From Sphingorhabdus_B arenilitoris (GTDB lineage Bacteria; Pseudomonadota; Alphaproteobacteria; Sphingomonadales; Sphingomonadaceae): a DNA stretch of 64,000 nucleotides. Below the pieces are notes generated by a model, which saw only the letters and a program-made list of their open reading frames with translations, ran no database searches and was not told where the DNA came from. How positions within the stretch are numbered: position 1 is the first letter of the stretch; every line of letters starts with the position of its first letter. This document shows positions 8,970 through 19,071 of the stretch, piece by piece. The position numbers and the translations under genes were made by a program. The stretch lies in NCBI RefSeq assembly GCF_042651485.1, contig NZ_JBHSDH010000010.1, positions 124,001 to 188,000 on the forward strand, given 5' to 3'.

Positions 8970-11120
8970 TTATGGACGATAAACTCCCTTCCCGCTTTTT
9001 TTCGCCTGTGCCACTGCGTCTTCCCAAGCGAAATGCACGGGTTTGTAGCGTTTTTGCGAAAATAACTGCATCTGATCGGTGTAATGCGGCGAGGCAGGCC
9101 GGTTGGTTGCTGCGCCATAGGGCTGGAGCGAACGGCTTTCGACCTTGCCATTCGAATCCCATGTCACCAGCATGATGAAACTGTCGCCATGGCGCACCCG
9201 CATTTGGCCGTTATCCTGCGGGTCCCAAATGGTCGCAGCGCGCAATGTATCGGTGCCGCCAAAGGCTGGCATATTCACCTTGCCCCGGATCAACCTTTGG
9301 ACATCACCCAGCGGCGGATCCAACCGACCGAAGTGGGTCATCAAATGGTCCGAAACCTCTTTCAAGCTGCTCCGTGGATCGGGCAGTTTGCGGCCATTAT
9401 ACGCGTCGCGTGCGGCCATATGAACCATGGCTTCGCCGATAGTGTCGGCTTTGTGGTTGCCGTCGCTGTTCCAATCCCATTGCCGCAGCAAATCCTGCGC
9501 CGATTGCAGCTGCGGGTCATCCGAGACATTAACCGATAGCAGCTGCTGCATCCACCCGCCGACAAAGCTGACCTTGCTATAGCCGGTGTCATATTTCATC
9601 GCCATCAACGCATCCGGCGTGATTTTCCCGTTCAGCGGCATCAGTTCCAAGGCCCGGATGATCCGATTTGTAGTGCGCGCCTCAATGCCCATTTCCTGAG
9701 GGAAATCAGACCGGTCCAGTTCAGACCCCTTGCCCGCCGCAAGGAAAGGCGTGTTATTGGCGTTGATAACAAAGCCGGACCGCGGATTAACGATCTTCGG
9801 GATAGCATCCCAGCTGCGGGTTTCGGTCCATATCAAATCGCTGCGATTGCCGGGTAATGTGCGATTATAGTCAAAGCCGGGTTTCCGGTCGGGATGCAGA
9901 GCGTAATAGTAATAGGCGATGGTGCCGCTTTTATCTGCATAAATAAAATTGGTGGCGGGCGTCCCACCAATTTGCATCGCCTTTTCCCATTCACCATGGT
10001 TCGTCGCTTTTTGTACCCGAAAATATTGTTCCAGCGCCTTGATATTATCCATGCCAGCATAGCGGATCGCAAAAGCGCCTTTCGCATTTTTGATCACCGG
10101 CCCATGTTTGCTGCGATATATCTGGCGCGGAACTGGAAGCGTAAATGGTCCCATTTTGACGGGGAGCCAAATTCGTTTGGTGTCTAACTTTTCCCATTTT
10201 CCGTCGATCTGGTAATGGGTTCCCGCCTCATTCATCTCCAACTTATACACGTCGATCAAATCGGGTTGATTGACCGTATTCGTCCAACCCAAATCACGGT
10301 TATGGCCCAGCAAAACGAAAGGCGATCCAGGGAATAGCGCGCCTGCCATATTCAGCCCCTCACCCGAATGGATCACCGCCTCATACCATGCAACGCCGCC
10401 TTCATAAGGTTGGTGCGAATTGGAAATAAGCCATGTTTTGCCATCGCTCATTCGCTGGGGTGCAACCGCCCAAGCATTGGAACCGTTCATTTCCGGATCG
10501 CTGCCAGTAGGGGACAGCATCGCAGCCTTCTTGCCCAGTTTCTCCACCGGCCTGTCGGTCGGCTCTTCATCTTTGACCAGCTTTTCAATCGTATTGTTCA
10601 GTCCATAGAAAAACGGTGCGCGCAGCACAAATCCGGTGGCAATGTCTTTGCCATTTACGGGAAACAACCCGGATAGACGTAATTCATCTGGATGCTTATC
10701 CGCATAATGATTTAATCCGGCGGCATAACCGTCAAGAACCAGCCGGACATCGGCGGGGATTTCCTTATATTTGCGGTCTACGGTGTCCCGTACGTTGAGC
10801 ATATGGGCGGCAAAATCAATCGCGGCTCCATCCTGCCCCAACATGGCTCCTGCCCGGCCACGGGTCATCGCAACAACCTCTTGCAGCACCGGAAAATCAT
10901 CCTCGGCATGGGCATAGGCCAGCCCATAGGCGGTATCGGCATCGCTTTGCCCATAGACATGCGGCACGCCAAATTCATCACGGGCTATTTGAACGTCATA
11001 GGTCCGCTCGGGCGGCGGCGCGGCGGCGGTAACCGTGAAAGGCTCCCAAAATGCAAGGCCGGCAGCTACGGTGCACAACAAAATCAACAGGCCGCCACCT
11101 ATGCGCTTAAACCATTTCAT
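8970..11120 (-). CDS. Penicillin acylase family protein (Ntn hydrolase)
   Basis: I start at the ATG at 11120, which has AGGAG six bases upstream and an N-terminal membrane/signal segment (IGGGLLILLCTVAAGLAFW), giving 716 residues; the longer open frame to 11342 lacks a good start. Proteins of this family cleave themselves to expose a nucleophile, here Ser in GSNAWAVAP near residue 212. The N-terminal segment (DEFGVPHVYGQSDADTAYGL) and the acylase core (SNSHQPYEGGVAWYEAVIHS) are typical. Known members hydrolyse beta-lactam side chains, N-acyl homoserine lactones or other N-acyl amides in the periplasm; the substrate here cannot be told from sequence. Confidence 0.9.
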   Translation of the reverse strand: MKWFKRIGGGLLILLCTVAAGLAFWEPFTVTAAAPPPERTYDVQIARDEFGVPHVYGQSDADTAYGLAYAHAEDDFPVLQEVVAMTRGRAGAMLGQDGAAIDFAAHMLNVRDTVDRKYKEIPADVRLVLDGYAAGLNHYADKHPDELRLSGLFPVNGKDIATGFVLRAPFFYGLNNTIEKLVKDEEPTDRPVEKLGKKAAMLSPTGSDPEMNGSNAWAVAPQRMSDGKTWLISNSHQPYEGGVAWYEAVIHSGEGLNMAGALFPGSPFVLLGHNRDLGWTNTVNQPDLIDVYKLEMNEAGTHYQIDGKWEKLDTKRIWLPVKMGPFTLPVPRQIYRSKHGPVIKNAKGAFAIRYAGMDNIKALEQYFRVQKATNHGEWEKAMQIGGTPATNFIYADKSGTIAYYYYALHPDRKPGFDYNRTLPGNRSDLIWTETRSWDAIPKIVNPRSGFVINANNTPFLAAGKGSELDRSDFPQEMGIEARTTNRIIRALELMPLNGKITPDALMAMKYDTGYSKVSFVGGWMQQLLSVNVSDDPQLQSAQDLLRQWDWNSDGNHKADTIGEAMVHMAARDAYNGRKLPDPRSSLKEVSDHLMTHFGRLDPPLGDVQRLIRGKVNMPAFGGTDTLRAATIWDPQDNGQMRVRHGDSFIMLVTWDSNGKVESRSLQPYGAATNRPASPHYTDQMQLFSQKRYKPVHFAWEDAVAQAKKSGKGVYRP

Positions 11121-11277
11121 TCCGCTCTCCTCTGCCCATGGCGTCGCACAAAGGTCAACTCCCGGCAACCCATTTTCATCCCCGCCTCTTGTGTGATAAA
11201 TATGCAACATTACATAAGTTGAAAGCTTCCCTATTTTGGTAAAAGGCCGGGGAGCGCCGAAAGATAAGGACCCACAT

Positions 11278-13857
11278 ATGAATCTTGAGAAATTCACTGA
11301 CCGTGCGAAAGGATTTTTGCAAAGCGCGCAAACAGTCGCCATCCGGATGAACCATCAACGCATCTCGCCCGAGCATCTGCTTAAAGCGCTGCTGGAGGAT
11401 GAACAAGGTATGGCAGCCGGGCTGATCGCCAAAGCGGGTGGTGATGCGAAAGCAGCGGCAACCGGGACCGACGCTGCGCTTGCCAAAATACCATCGGTTT
11501 CAGGCAGCGGGGCGCAGCAAACCCCCGGGCTCGACAATGATGCAGTGCGGGTGCTCGATAGCGCCGAAACCATCGCTGAAAAAGCAGGGGACAGCTATGT
11601 CACGGTTGAGCGGCTGTTGCTTGCCCTGTTACTGGCCAAAAGCACGGCGGCGGGCAAAGCGCTATCCGATGCGAATGTGACAGCCGAAGCATTAAACGCA
11701 GCGATCAACGCGCTTCGCGGCGGCCGGACCGCCGACACGCAAGGTGCCGAAGATCGGTATGATGCCCTGAAAAAATTTGCCCGCGACCTGACCGAGGTGG
11801 CCCGCGAGGGAAAACTCGATCCGGTCATTGGCCGGGATGAAGAAATCCGCCGCACGGTGCAAATCTTGGCGCGGCGGACGAAGAATAACCCGGTGCTAAT
11901 CGGTGAGCCAGGCGTCGGTAAAACCGCGATTGCCGAGGGGCTGGCGCTGCGCATTGCCAACGGCGATGTCCCCGATAGCCTGAAAGACCGCAAGTTAATG
12001 GCGCTCGACATGGGTTCGCTTATTGCCGGCGCGAAATATCGCGGGGAGTTTGAAGAAAGACTGAAAGGCGTTCTGGATGAGGTGAAGCAGGGTGAAGGCG
12101 ACATCATCCTGTTCATTGACGAAATGCATACATTGGTTGGTGCAGGGAAAGGCGAAGGGGCAATGGATGCGTCCAACCTGCTGAAACCCGCATTGGCGCG
12201 GGGCGAGCTCCACTGCATTGGCGCAACCACACTGGATGAATATCAAAAACATGTCGAAAAAGACCCCGCATTGCAGCGCCGGTTTCAGCCGGTATTTGTT
12301 GGCGAACCGACTGTCGAGGATACGGTCAGCATTTTACGCGGCCTGAAAGAAAAATATGAACTGCATCACGGCGTGCGGATCACCGATGCTGCATTGGTAT
12401 CGGCAGCAACCTTGTCCCATCGATATATTGCCGACCGGTTCCTGCCCGATAAAGCCATCGACCTGATGGATGAGGCAGCGTCGCGTATTCGGATGGAGGT
12501 CGAATCAAAACCCGAAGAAATCGAAACGCTCGACCGGAAAATCATTCAGATGAAAATCGAGAGAGAGGCGCTGTCGAAAGAAAGCGACAATGCGTCCAAG
12601 GACCGGTTGAATACGCTCGAAGGTGAGCTCGCCAATTTGGAGCAGAAATCGGCGGAATTGACGCAGCGCTGGCAAGCCGAAAAAGACAAAATAGCAGGTG
12701 AAGCGAAGATCAAGGAAGAGCTTGACGCCGCGCGGATCGCATTGGAGCAAGCGCAGCGCGCCGGTGACCTCGCCAAAGCGGGTGAGCTGCAATATGGTGC
12801 GATTCCCGGCCTTGAAAAAAGGCTCGCCGAGGCCGGTATTCAGACCGCAGGCGCGATGCTGCGCGAAGAAGTAACGCCGGAAGACATTGCCTCTGTTGTC
12901 GCCAAATGGACCGGCATTCCGGTTGAAAAAATGTTGCAGGGTGAACGCGACAAATTGCTCAAAATGGAAGACTGGATCGGCAAACGGGTGATTGGCCAAA
13001 AAGATGCGGTGGACGCCGTGTCCAAAGCCGTACGTCGCAGCCGTGCCGGTTTGCAGGATCCAAACCGCCCGCTCGGCAGCTTCCTGTTCCTTGGCCCGAC
13101 CGGCGTGGGCAAAACCGAGCTGACCAAATCGCTCGCTGCATTCTTATTCGATGATGACAGCGCGATGGTACGTATCGACATGAGCGAATTTATGGAAAAG
13201 CACAGCGTATCACGCCTGATCGGTGCGCCTCCCGGCTATGTCGGTTATGACGAAGGCGGCGTGTTAACAGAGGCCGTCCGGCGGCGTCCCTATCAGGTTG
13301 TTTTGTTTGATGAGGTTGAAAAAGCGCACGGCGATGTGTTCAACATCTTGCTGCAAGTGCTCGACGATGGGCGGCTAACCGATGGACAGGGGCGGACGGT
13401 GGATTTTTCCAATACACTGATTATCCTGACGTCCAATTTGGGTAGCCAGCATCTGGCGGCGCTGGGTGACGGCGAAGATGTGTCAAAGGCCGAGCCAGCG
13501 GTGATGGACAGTGTGCGCGCGCATTTTCGCCCTGAATTCCTGAACCGCTTGGACGAAATCGTATTGTTCCACCGGCTCGCGCCCGAACATATGGCCCCCA
13601 TTGTCGATATTCAGGTAAAGCGGGTGCAGAAATTGCTGGCTGACCGGAAAATCACCTTGGACCTGACCGAAAAGGCCCGTGAATGGATTGGCCGGGTAGG
13701 CTATGACCCCGTCTATGGCGCACGCCCGCTCAAACGCGCGATCCAACGCCATTTACAAGACCCGCTGGCCGACATGCTGCTGCGCGGTGAAGTGCCCGAC
13801 GGTTCGGTCGTCAAAGTCGAGGAAGGCGACGGGGCGTTGGTGCTTAGGGTCAAGTGA
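11278..13857 (+). CDS. clpB: ClpB disaggregase chaperone
   Basis: The ATG at 11278 has AAGGA seven bases upstream and gives 859 residues, close to E. coli ClpB (857). Domains in order are the Clp N repeat (MNLEKFTDRAKGFLQSAQ), AAA1 with Walker A GEPGVGKTAIAEG, a long coiled-coil M domain of about residues 400-540, AAA2 with Walker A GPTGVGKTELTKS, and the C-terminal D2 domain. It rescues aggregated proteins with DnaK. A 157-bp gap separates it from the divergent acylase gene; an RpoH site is expected there but is not clear. It is followed 8 bp later by a convergent small gene. Confidence 0.97.
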   Translation: MNLEKFTDRAKGFLQSAQTVAIRMNHQRISPEHLLKALLEDEQGMAAGLIAKAGGDAKAAATGTDAALAKIPSVSGSGAQQTPGLDNDAVRVLDSAETIAEKAGDSYVTVERLLLALLLAKSTAAGKALSDANVTAEALNAAINALRGGRTADTQGAEDRYDALKKFARDLTEVAREGKLDPVIGRDEEIRRTVQILARRTKNNPVLIGEPGVGKTAIAEGLALRIANGDVPDSLKDRKLMALDMGSLIAGAKYRGEFEERLKGVLDEVKQGEGDIILFIDEMHTLVGAGKGEGAMDASNLLKPALARGELHCIGATTLDEYQKHVEKDPALQRRFQPVFVGEPTVEDTVSILRGLKEKYELHHGVRITDAALVSAATLSHRYIADRFLPDKAIDLMDEAASRIRMEVESKPEEIETLDRKIIQMKIEREALSKESDNASKDRLNTLEGELANLEQKSAELTQRWQAEKDKIAGEAKIKEELDAARIALEQAQRAGDLAKAGELQYGAIPGLEKRLAEAGIQTAGAMLREEVTPEDIASVVAKWTGIPVEKMLQGERDKLLKMEDWIGKRVIGQKDAVDAVSKAVRRSRAGLQDPNRPLGSFLFLGPTGVGKTELTKSLAAFLFDDDSAMVRIDMSEFMEKHSVSRLIGAPPGYVGYDEGGVLTEAVRRRPYQVVLFDEVEKAHGDVFNILLQVLDDGRLTDGQGRTVDFSNTLIILTSNLGSQHLAALGDGEDVSKAEPAVMDSVRAHFRPEFLNRLDEIVLFHRLAPEHMAPIVDIQVKRVQKLLADRKITLDLTEKAREWIGRVGYDPVYGARPLKRAIQRHLQDPLADMLLRGEVPDGSVVKVEEGDGALVLRVK

Positions 13858-13865
13858 TGGCGGCG

Positions 13866-14177
13866 TTAGTTGCCTTGATTGGGCCGTGAAGTGCCCGATT
13901 CAACCATGTCGCGCGCCATAGCGTTGCCATCTCGGGAAACTTCTGCCCATTGCTTATTGGTCAAACAGACACGCCGCTTCTTCGCGTTCGAACCCAGCAC
14001 AGGTTCGGTGCGACACCGAACATAGTCGGGATGTTTTCGATCGGTTATCTTTTTCGATTTTTCGGCGGTGCTAGATGCAGGCGGGCTATCAGTCGTTTCA
14101 GTCGCCGCAACATTAGCGGAAGATAGAGAAAAAACCAAAGTCGCCGCTAAGCCGGCAATGATTACATCACGCGTCAT
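13866..14177 (-). CDS. Small exported protein of unknown function
   Basis: The 103-residue product has a signal peptide (VIIAGLAATLVFSLSSANVA), then a Ser/Thr/Lys-rich linker and a conserved-looking C-terminal block, PDYVRCRTEPVLGSNAKKRR followed by VCLTNKQWAEVSRDGNAMAR, with two Cys. I do not know a characterised function. The block resembles short secreted proteins I have seen in sphingomonads that share the VCLTNKQW pattern, possibly with the two Cys forming a disulfide. It is convergent with clpB. Confidence 0.72.
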   Translation of the reverse strand: MTRDVIIAGLAATLVFSLSSANVAATETTDSPPASSTAEKSKKITDRKHPDYVRCRTEPVLGSNAKKRRVCLTNKQWAEVSRDGNAMARDMVESGTSRPNQGN

Positions 14178-14207
14178 TTATAATCCCCAAAAAGTATGAT
14201 CCCATAA

Positions 14208-14245
14208 TAAAAAAGGAGCGCTGCAAATGCAACGCCCCTTTTTTT
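14208..14245 (-). terminator. Intrinsic terminator of the TonB-dependent receptor gene
   Basis: Read on the minus strand, an 11-bp stem (GGGGCGTTGCA pairing with TGCAGCGCTCC, two G-U wobbles) closes on a tiny loop and is followed by a run of six T. It lies 24 bp past the receptor stop. On the plus strand it also ends in seven T, so it may serve both strands. Confidence 0.85.
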
Positions 14246-14268
14246 ATCGGCTTTAAGCCAATTTGGAT

Positions 14269-17256
14269 TTAGAAACGGAATTTAACCGATGCGGCATAAC
14301 GACGACCAAGGGCGTCATATGTCGATGGATAAACGTTTCCGCTATTGAATGCGGTGGTACCAATATCAGAACCAACAACCTTGGGCAAACTATCAAACAA
14401 GTTGCGTACGGTCAGCGTAAAGGTAACCGCGTCGGTGATATTCCATTGGCCAGTCAGGTCGAAATAATGCTTCGCCCCAATGCTGCGGAAATCAGGCTCA
14501 ATCAAGCAACCACCGTCATCGGCACCATTGAAATCTGGGCATTCTTGATCATCGACAGCCAGCAATGCTCCATTCACGTCGCGGTTTGCGCGTTCCGCAG
14601 CTGCGACGTCTTCAGCGAATTGAAGCGGCTCATATTGAACAGCATCAATGTAACGCCACAAGAGCGAGAGACGGAAATCATCTCCGAAATCAAGCGACGT
14701 CCGCTGCGTGAAACCAAATTCTGGTTGGATTGATGCACAGTTGACGCTGTAGAAACCAACGCAGTTGCGATCAACACCACCCGGAATCGAGCGGAAGACA
14801 TTTTTGTTTGTCCAAGTACCGTCAAACGACAGCGACAGGCCGAGATTGTCGGTCAAATCCGTCTTATAGCGCAAGCTTAAATCGATACCGTCGGTTGAAT
14901 AAAAGCCGCGGTTGGTAAGCGGCAAATCGAGACCCGGCGTGTCATCTGGCGAACCGCTGAGGCTGCCATCGAGCGGGTTACGGCGGATGCGTGTGCATTC
15001 TGGATCAGTCGCACTTGCGGCCGACAGATTGTTGAAGCACACACCAATCGCATCACCAGGTGTTGGTGTCGAGATCGCGTCTTTAATAACAATGTTAAAA
15101 TAGTCGACCGTCATCGAGAAGCCTGGAAGAAACTCTGGCTCTACCAAAGCACCAATGGTCCAAGTTGTCGCTTTTTCAACACCTAGATTTTGATTACCGC
15201 CTGTGGTGACGTTAATCTGACCGGCTACTGGTGGTTCAATTTCGCCGATGGAGTCAGCAGGCGCACCTTGTGCCAAGCATACGGCTTCCAACTGAGCATT
15301 GTTTACTGGCGCTGAACCCTGACATGGGTCGAAGCCAAAGTTGTCCAAGCTGGTTGATACCGGGGTAAACAATTCGCCAACGTTTGGTGCACGGGTACTG
15401 CGCTGATAGTTGCCACGGATGGTGAACCAATCAAGCGGGGTCAACGTACCACCCGCTTTCCAAGTGAACTCGCCGCCCGAAATCGAATAGTCAGAATAAC
15501 GCGCGCCCAGATCGATTGTAGCAATGCTGAACAACGGAATGCTGAGTTCGCCGAAAGCGTCGTATACGTTATATCCGCCGCTAATGTCCGGAGCAGCACC
15601 GCCGCCGCCAACAACCGCGCCTGGAGTTTGCGATGCTTCATCGCTCAAACGCGTTGCGGTATATTTGCGATATTCGCCGCCCACGGCAAAGGCGATTGGC
15701 TCATCACCAAAGCCAAAGCCCAGATCACCGGAAACCGTACCGTTGGCAGTTGCCAAAGTGGTTGTGTTGATCACTTGCTGCGTTTGACCAAAGGAAAATC
15801 CAATTTGATCGGGCGTGATCGAACCGGCTAGTCCGAACAGGTTCAGAGGAACGCATCCGTTGCTTGAATCAACGCAAGAGCCATCGGGCAGGTTCAAAAT
15901 TGCCTGTTGAATGCGCGAGAGGCGGCCATAACCCGATTGACGTTCGATCCGCTCCGATTCGCCATAACCTGCCGAAAAATCCCAGGAGATATTGTCGGAA
16001 ATGTCACCGCGAAGGCCAGCCATCACGTTGAAAAGTTGCGTTGTGTAGGCCGAATCGCGTGTACCTGTCTCAACCGTACGGCGGCGAACCGACGCTTGGA
16101 AGGTTTGGTAGTCAGGGTTAGCCGAACCGTCGGGCAGCGTAGGCCCAAATGGCGTATTCAGAGCAGCGGTACATTGTGCCGGGGTTAAAACACCGGCACC
16201 AGCACAGATTTGGTTGCCAATCGTGTCGTTAATGAACGGGCTGTTATAGTTGAATGTGTAGGTGTTAAAGAACGATCCACCCGGCGCGATCTTCGTTGAA
16301 ACCGTCTGTTTGGAGAACATCGCCTGCGTGTATACTTCAACAGCGTCAGAAACTTCATAACGCGCTGCGCTGAAAACGTTGAAGCGTTCAAACGGGGTTT
16401 GGAAAATGTTGAAAGGGTTAAAGTTAAATGGGCGGTCAAACGGCCCAACGGACAGTCCATCCTCGGTTATCTGACCGCTGATCGGACCACGAATGTTGGC
16501 TGGAACCGAGTTGGACGAGCCGCCTGGTGCTCCAGTGAAAGAACCAATGTTAAATTCCGAAAATTCACGGTCGCCTTGGAATACAGTATCTTGCTCTTGA
16601 TATCCAATGCTCAAAATCGCGTTGCCGCGGCCATCGTCGAAATTGGCGCCAATGGTGATGTCGGCGCGCAATTGATTGCCATCACCGCGCTCGGTTAAGC
16701 CATTGCTAATTTCAGCTTCCAATCCAGCGAAATTACGCTTGGTGACGAAGTTGACAACGCCAGTGATCGCATCAGCACCATAAGTGGTAGTTGCACCACC
16801 GGTCAAAATATCGGTTCGCTCAATTACGGCCAAAGGAATGATGTTCAAGTCAACGATGCCGTTGGAATCGGCGGGCACAACGCGGCGTCCGTCAAGCAAA
16901 ACCAGGTTGCGGTTTGCACCAAGGCCACGAAGGTCGACGAAAGACGCACCGCCATTACCGTTGTTCACGGCAGAACCAATGCTAGGAACCGCACCGGGCA
17001 GTTCGCGCAGGAAGGTCTCAGCTGTGTTGGTTTGACGCAGAGACAATTCCTCCGAAGTCACAACACCAACTGGGCTTGAAAGCTCCAGATTTGGGTTTTG
17101 AATGCGCGACCCAGTAACGACAATCGCATCTTCTTCAACTGCAGTGGTTTCATCTGCTGCAGAATCTTGCGCAAAAGAAGGTGTTGCGATCAGCGCTAGG
17201 CCGATTGCCATCGGCGCGGCGGCATATTTGAATTTGCTAATACGGGTGTTTTTCAC
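14269..17256 (-). CDS. TonB-dependent outer-membrane receptor
   Basis: The 995-residue protein begins with a signal peptide (AAAPMAIGLALIATPSFA), a TonB-box-like acidic stretch DEDAIVVTGSR, and a plug domain with SLRQTNTAETFLRELPGAVP, VDLRGLGANRNLVLLDGRRV and TYGADAITGVVNFVTKRNF. The rest is a beta barrel with the last residue Phe (YAASVKFRF). It imports a ligand that depends on TonB energy. The Asn/Gly-rich TBDR type with DAITGVVNFVTKR is common in sphingomonads and often takes up peptides or sugars; no ligand-specific neighbour is present. It has its own terminator and probably its own promoter. Confidence 0.94.
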   Translation of the reverse strand: MKNTRISKFKYAAAPMAIGLALIATPSFAQDSAADETTAVEEDAIVVTGSRIQNPNLELSSPVGVVTSEELSLRQTNTAETFLRELPGAVPSIGSAVNNGNGGASFVDLRGLGANRNLVLLDGRRVVPADSNGIVDLNIIPLAVIERTDILTGGATTTYGADAITGVVNFVTKRNFAGLEAEISNGLTERGDGNQLRADITIGANFDDGRGNAILSIGYQEQDTVFQGDREFSEFNIGSFTGAPGGSSNSVPANIRGPISGQITEDGLSVGPFDRPFNFNPFNIFQTPFERFNVFSAARYEVSDAVEVYTQAMFSKQTVSTKIAPGGSFFNTYTFNYNSPFINDTIGNQICAGAGVLTPAQCTAALNTPFGPTLPDGSANPDYQTFQASVRRRTVETGTRDSAYTTQLFNVMAGLRGDISDNISWDFSAGYGESERIERQSGYGRLSRIQQAILNLPDGSCVDSSNGCVPLNLFGLAGSITPDQIGFSFGQTQQVINTTTLATANGTVSGDLGFGFGDEPIAFAVGGEYRKYTATRLSDEASQTPGAVVGGGGAAPDISGGYNVYDAFGELSIPLFSIATIDLGARYSDYSISGGEFTWKAGGTLTPLDWFTIRGNYQRSTRAPNVGELFTPVSTSLDNFGFDPCQGSAPVNNAQLEAVCLAQGAPADSIGEIEPPVAGQINVTTGGNQNLGVEKATTWTIGALVEPEFLPGFSMTVDYFNIVIKDAISTPTPGDAIGVCFNNLSAASATDPECTRIRRNPLDGSLSGSPDDTPGLDLPLTNRGFYSTDGIDLSLRYKTDLTDNLGLSLSFDGTWTNKNVFRSIPGGVDRNCVGFYSVNCASIQPEFGFTQRTSLDFGDDFRLSLLWRYIDAVQYEPLQFAEDVAAAERANRDVNGALLAVDDQECPDFNGADDGGCLIEPDFRSIGAKHYFDLTGQWNITDAVTFTLTVRNLFDSLPKVVGSDIGTTAFNSGNVYPSTYDALGRRYAASVKFRF

Positions 17257-17580
17257 TGTATCCAGCCCCTTAATCTAAGTTGCCCAAGCCAAAATGTAAC
17301 TACATTACGGCCTCAAGCTTATTGTAAATATTTCCCTGCTTTTCAGAGTGATAACCAAAATGGCGCATACCATACGGTGTTCAGTTGAAACTGACAGGTT
17401 GCCGCTTGTTAGGCGTTTTTACCTGTTTCGTGCAAGGAAATGGACCAATAGATCGCAGAATATTCCGGCTTGTAACTTTTTTGTCACAGTCGATTTGGTC
17501 GGCCCTTTCGCAAAAGACTTGAGTCAGAGTTGCGGTCGAGCCATGATGTCGCCATTTAATCGTTACAGGGAGACATACCG
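17257..17580. promoter_or_regulatory. Divergent intergenic region with short palindrome
   Basis: This 324-bp stretch separates the divergent receptor gene and the gene at 17581. I see no open frame that looks coding. It holds the palindrome AATGTA-AC-TACATT at 17293-17306, about 40 bp before the receptor start, which may be an operator, and AT-rich stretches that could hold promoters for both genes. The gene at 17581 has a purine-rich AGGGAG eight bases upstream of its ATG. Confidence 0.45.
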
Positions 17581-18102
17581 ATGCTTGTTCGCGCGATATT
17601 TATGCCAGCTTTTTTGCTTTATACTGCGCCGCTGTTGGCCCAAAATGGGGCAGATTTGAAAGCACCGTCGGTTTTTACTGATCTCATCAATTGCAAATCG
17701 ATTGAAAATGCGCAGGAACGGCTCGCCTGTTACGATCAAAAAGTCGATAGCCTCGACAAAGCGCAACAAAATGAAGATATTATCGTCACCGATAAAGAGG
17801 CGGTGCAAGATGCAAAAAAGGGCCTATTTGGTTTCAGTCTGCCGAAGTTAAAAATATTCGGGAAAGAGGGCGATACGCAGCTCGAAGAATTGGTCTCAAC
17901 GATAAAATCTGCCCACCAAGATCGCAGTGGCAAATGGACGTTCGTTTTAGAAGATGGCGCGGAGTGGCAACAGATAGATTCAGAAATACCTCGTCGTGAT
18001 CCCAAAGCCGGGATGGAGGTTAAGATACGCAAAGCGTCCCTTGGCAGCTATTTTGTCAACGTCGAAGGCCGCCGGGCCATCCGAATGCGACGGATCGGTT
18101 GA
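17581..18102 (+). CDS. Exported protein of unknown function
   Basis: The 173-residue product has a signal peptide (FMPAFLLYTAPLLA) and a Cys-containing motif NCKSIENAQERLACYDQKVD, which resembles the RLACYD element seen in several secreted proteins of unknown role. The middle is Lys/Asp-rich with KKGLFGFSLPKLKIFGKEGD, and the C-terminal part (GKWTFVLEDGAEWQQIDSEI, and RKASLGSYFVNVEGRRAIRM) looks like a beta domain. I cannot assign a function. It lies convergent to the M23 peptidase. Confidence 0.72.
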   Translation: MLVRAIFMPAFLLYTAPLLAQNGADLKAPSVFTDLINCKSIENAQERLACYDQKVDSLDKAQQNEDIIVTDKEAVQDAKKGLFGFSLPKLKIFGKEGDTQLEELVSTIKSAHQDRSGKWTFVLEDGAEWQQIDSEIPRRDPKAGMEVKIRKASLGSYFVNVEGRRAIRMRRIG

Positions 18103-18141
18103 TCTGTTTTCGGCTGAATTGGCTCGTCCAGAATCTCAAAC

Positions 18142-19071
18142 TTACCGCGCGGGCAAAATCAGCTTTGGATCGACTCGCGCATCATTCCATTTCATCCCCC
18201 AATGCAGGTGCGGCCCGGTTGCTCGTCCGGTCACGCCGACTTTGCCAATCACTTGGCCTTGCTTAACGACATCGCCATTTTTGACGAGTAATTCGCTGCA
18301 ATGCAGGAATGCACTATTCAGTCCCATGCCGTGATCAATCATCAACAAATTGCCTTCCAGCGTGAATGGCGACTCGGCCGCCAATATCACCACCCCGTCG
18401 GCGGGCGCGACAAACGGCGTGCCGTTGGCGGCGGCGATGTCCATGCCGCCATGATAGGTGCCAGGTTTGCCCTGATAGATTCGCTGCGCCCCGAAAAGAC
18501 CCGATAGGCGGCCCTGCACAGGCCAGATAAATTCCTGTCGCCAGCCATCACTGTCATTGCTTTGCGTCCGGGCGGCGGCGATCTGCGCCAATTCGGCTCC
18601 GCGCCTGCGCTGAAATTCCTCGCTGGATTTTGCCCCGCCGCGATAGGGTGCATTGATATATTCTAAACGCCAATCACCGCCCGCGACCATCAACTCCTTT
18701 GTCACTTTGCCGCCACCAGTTAGGTCAGCGGTCAGCATCAAAGTGGCCGGGGCATCTCGGTCAAAACCCAGCAGAAAGAATCCATCCGGCGCAGCAGCGA
18801 CGAGTTTGCCGTCAAAGCGGATATTGGTCGCGCCGGTTGGCGCTCGTCCTAATATGACCGCGCCTTGTACCGGTTCAGATGCCAGCCAAAATGCGCTGCG
18901 CGAAACTTCGCCGGGTTCGGCTTCTGCAGCAACGCTGCTTACCGGGGCCGCTGCCGCTGCGGCCACTTGCTCTGCGGCTGCACTTTTTGCAGGCGGTGAG
19001 GCAGTGCAATTGGCGGCAGCGGCCATGGATAGCACCGCAAACACGCTCATTCCCTTGCCAAAAGCCATCAT
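18142..19071 (-). CDS. M23 family peptidoglycan endopeptidase-like protein
   Basis: The 309-residue protein has a signal peptide and may be a lipoprotein (AANCTA near residue 22, although the lipobox is not perfect). The C-terminal LytM/M23 domain is intact: YHGGMDIAAANGTPFVAPAD with the first His and Asp, then GPHLHWGMKWN with HxH, so zinc ligands are present. It should cut or bind peptidoglycan in the periplasm. The N-terminal 130 residues are an Ala-rich linker and a small beta domain. Its ATG overlaps the end of the DUF2093 gene by 4 bp. Confidence 0.9.
   Translation of the reverse strand: MMAFGKGMSVFAVLSMAAAANCTASPPAKSAAAEQVAAAAAAPVSSVAAEAEPGEVSRSAFWLASEPVQGAVILGRAPTGATNIRFDGKLVAAAPDGFFLLGFDRDAPATLMLTADLTGGGKVTKELMVAGGDWRLEYINAPYRGGAKSSEEFQRRRGAELAQIAAARTQSNDSDGWRQEFIWPVQGRLSGLFGAQRIYQGKPGTYHGGMDIAAANGTPFVAPADGVVILAAESPFTLEGNLLMIDHGMGLNSAFLHCSELLVKNGDVVKQGQVIGKVGVTGRATGPHLHWGMKWNDARVDPKLILPAR

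Noticed and set aside
11188..11216. Heat-shock (RpoH) promoter before clpB
   Set aside because: CTTG at 11188 and a TACATA-like element at 11211 fit neither the RpoH spacing nor the consensus well; only a weak sigma-70-like match can be made.
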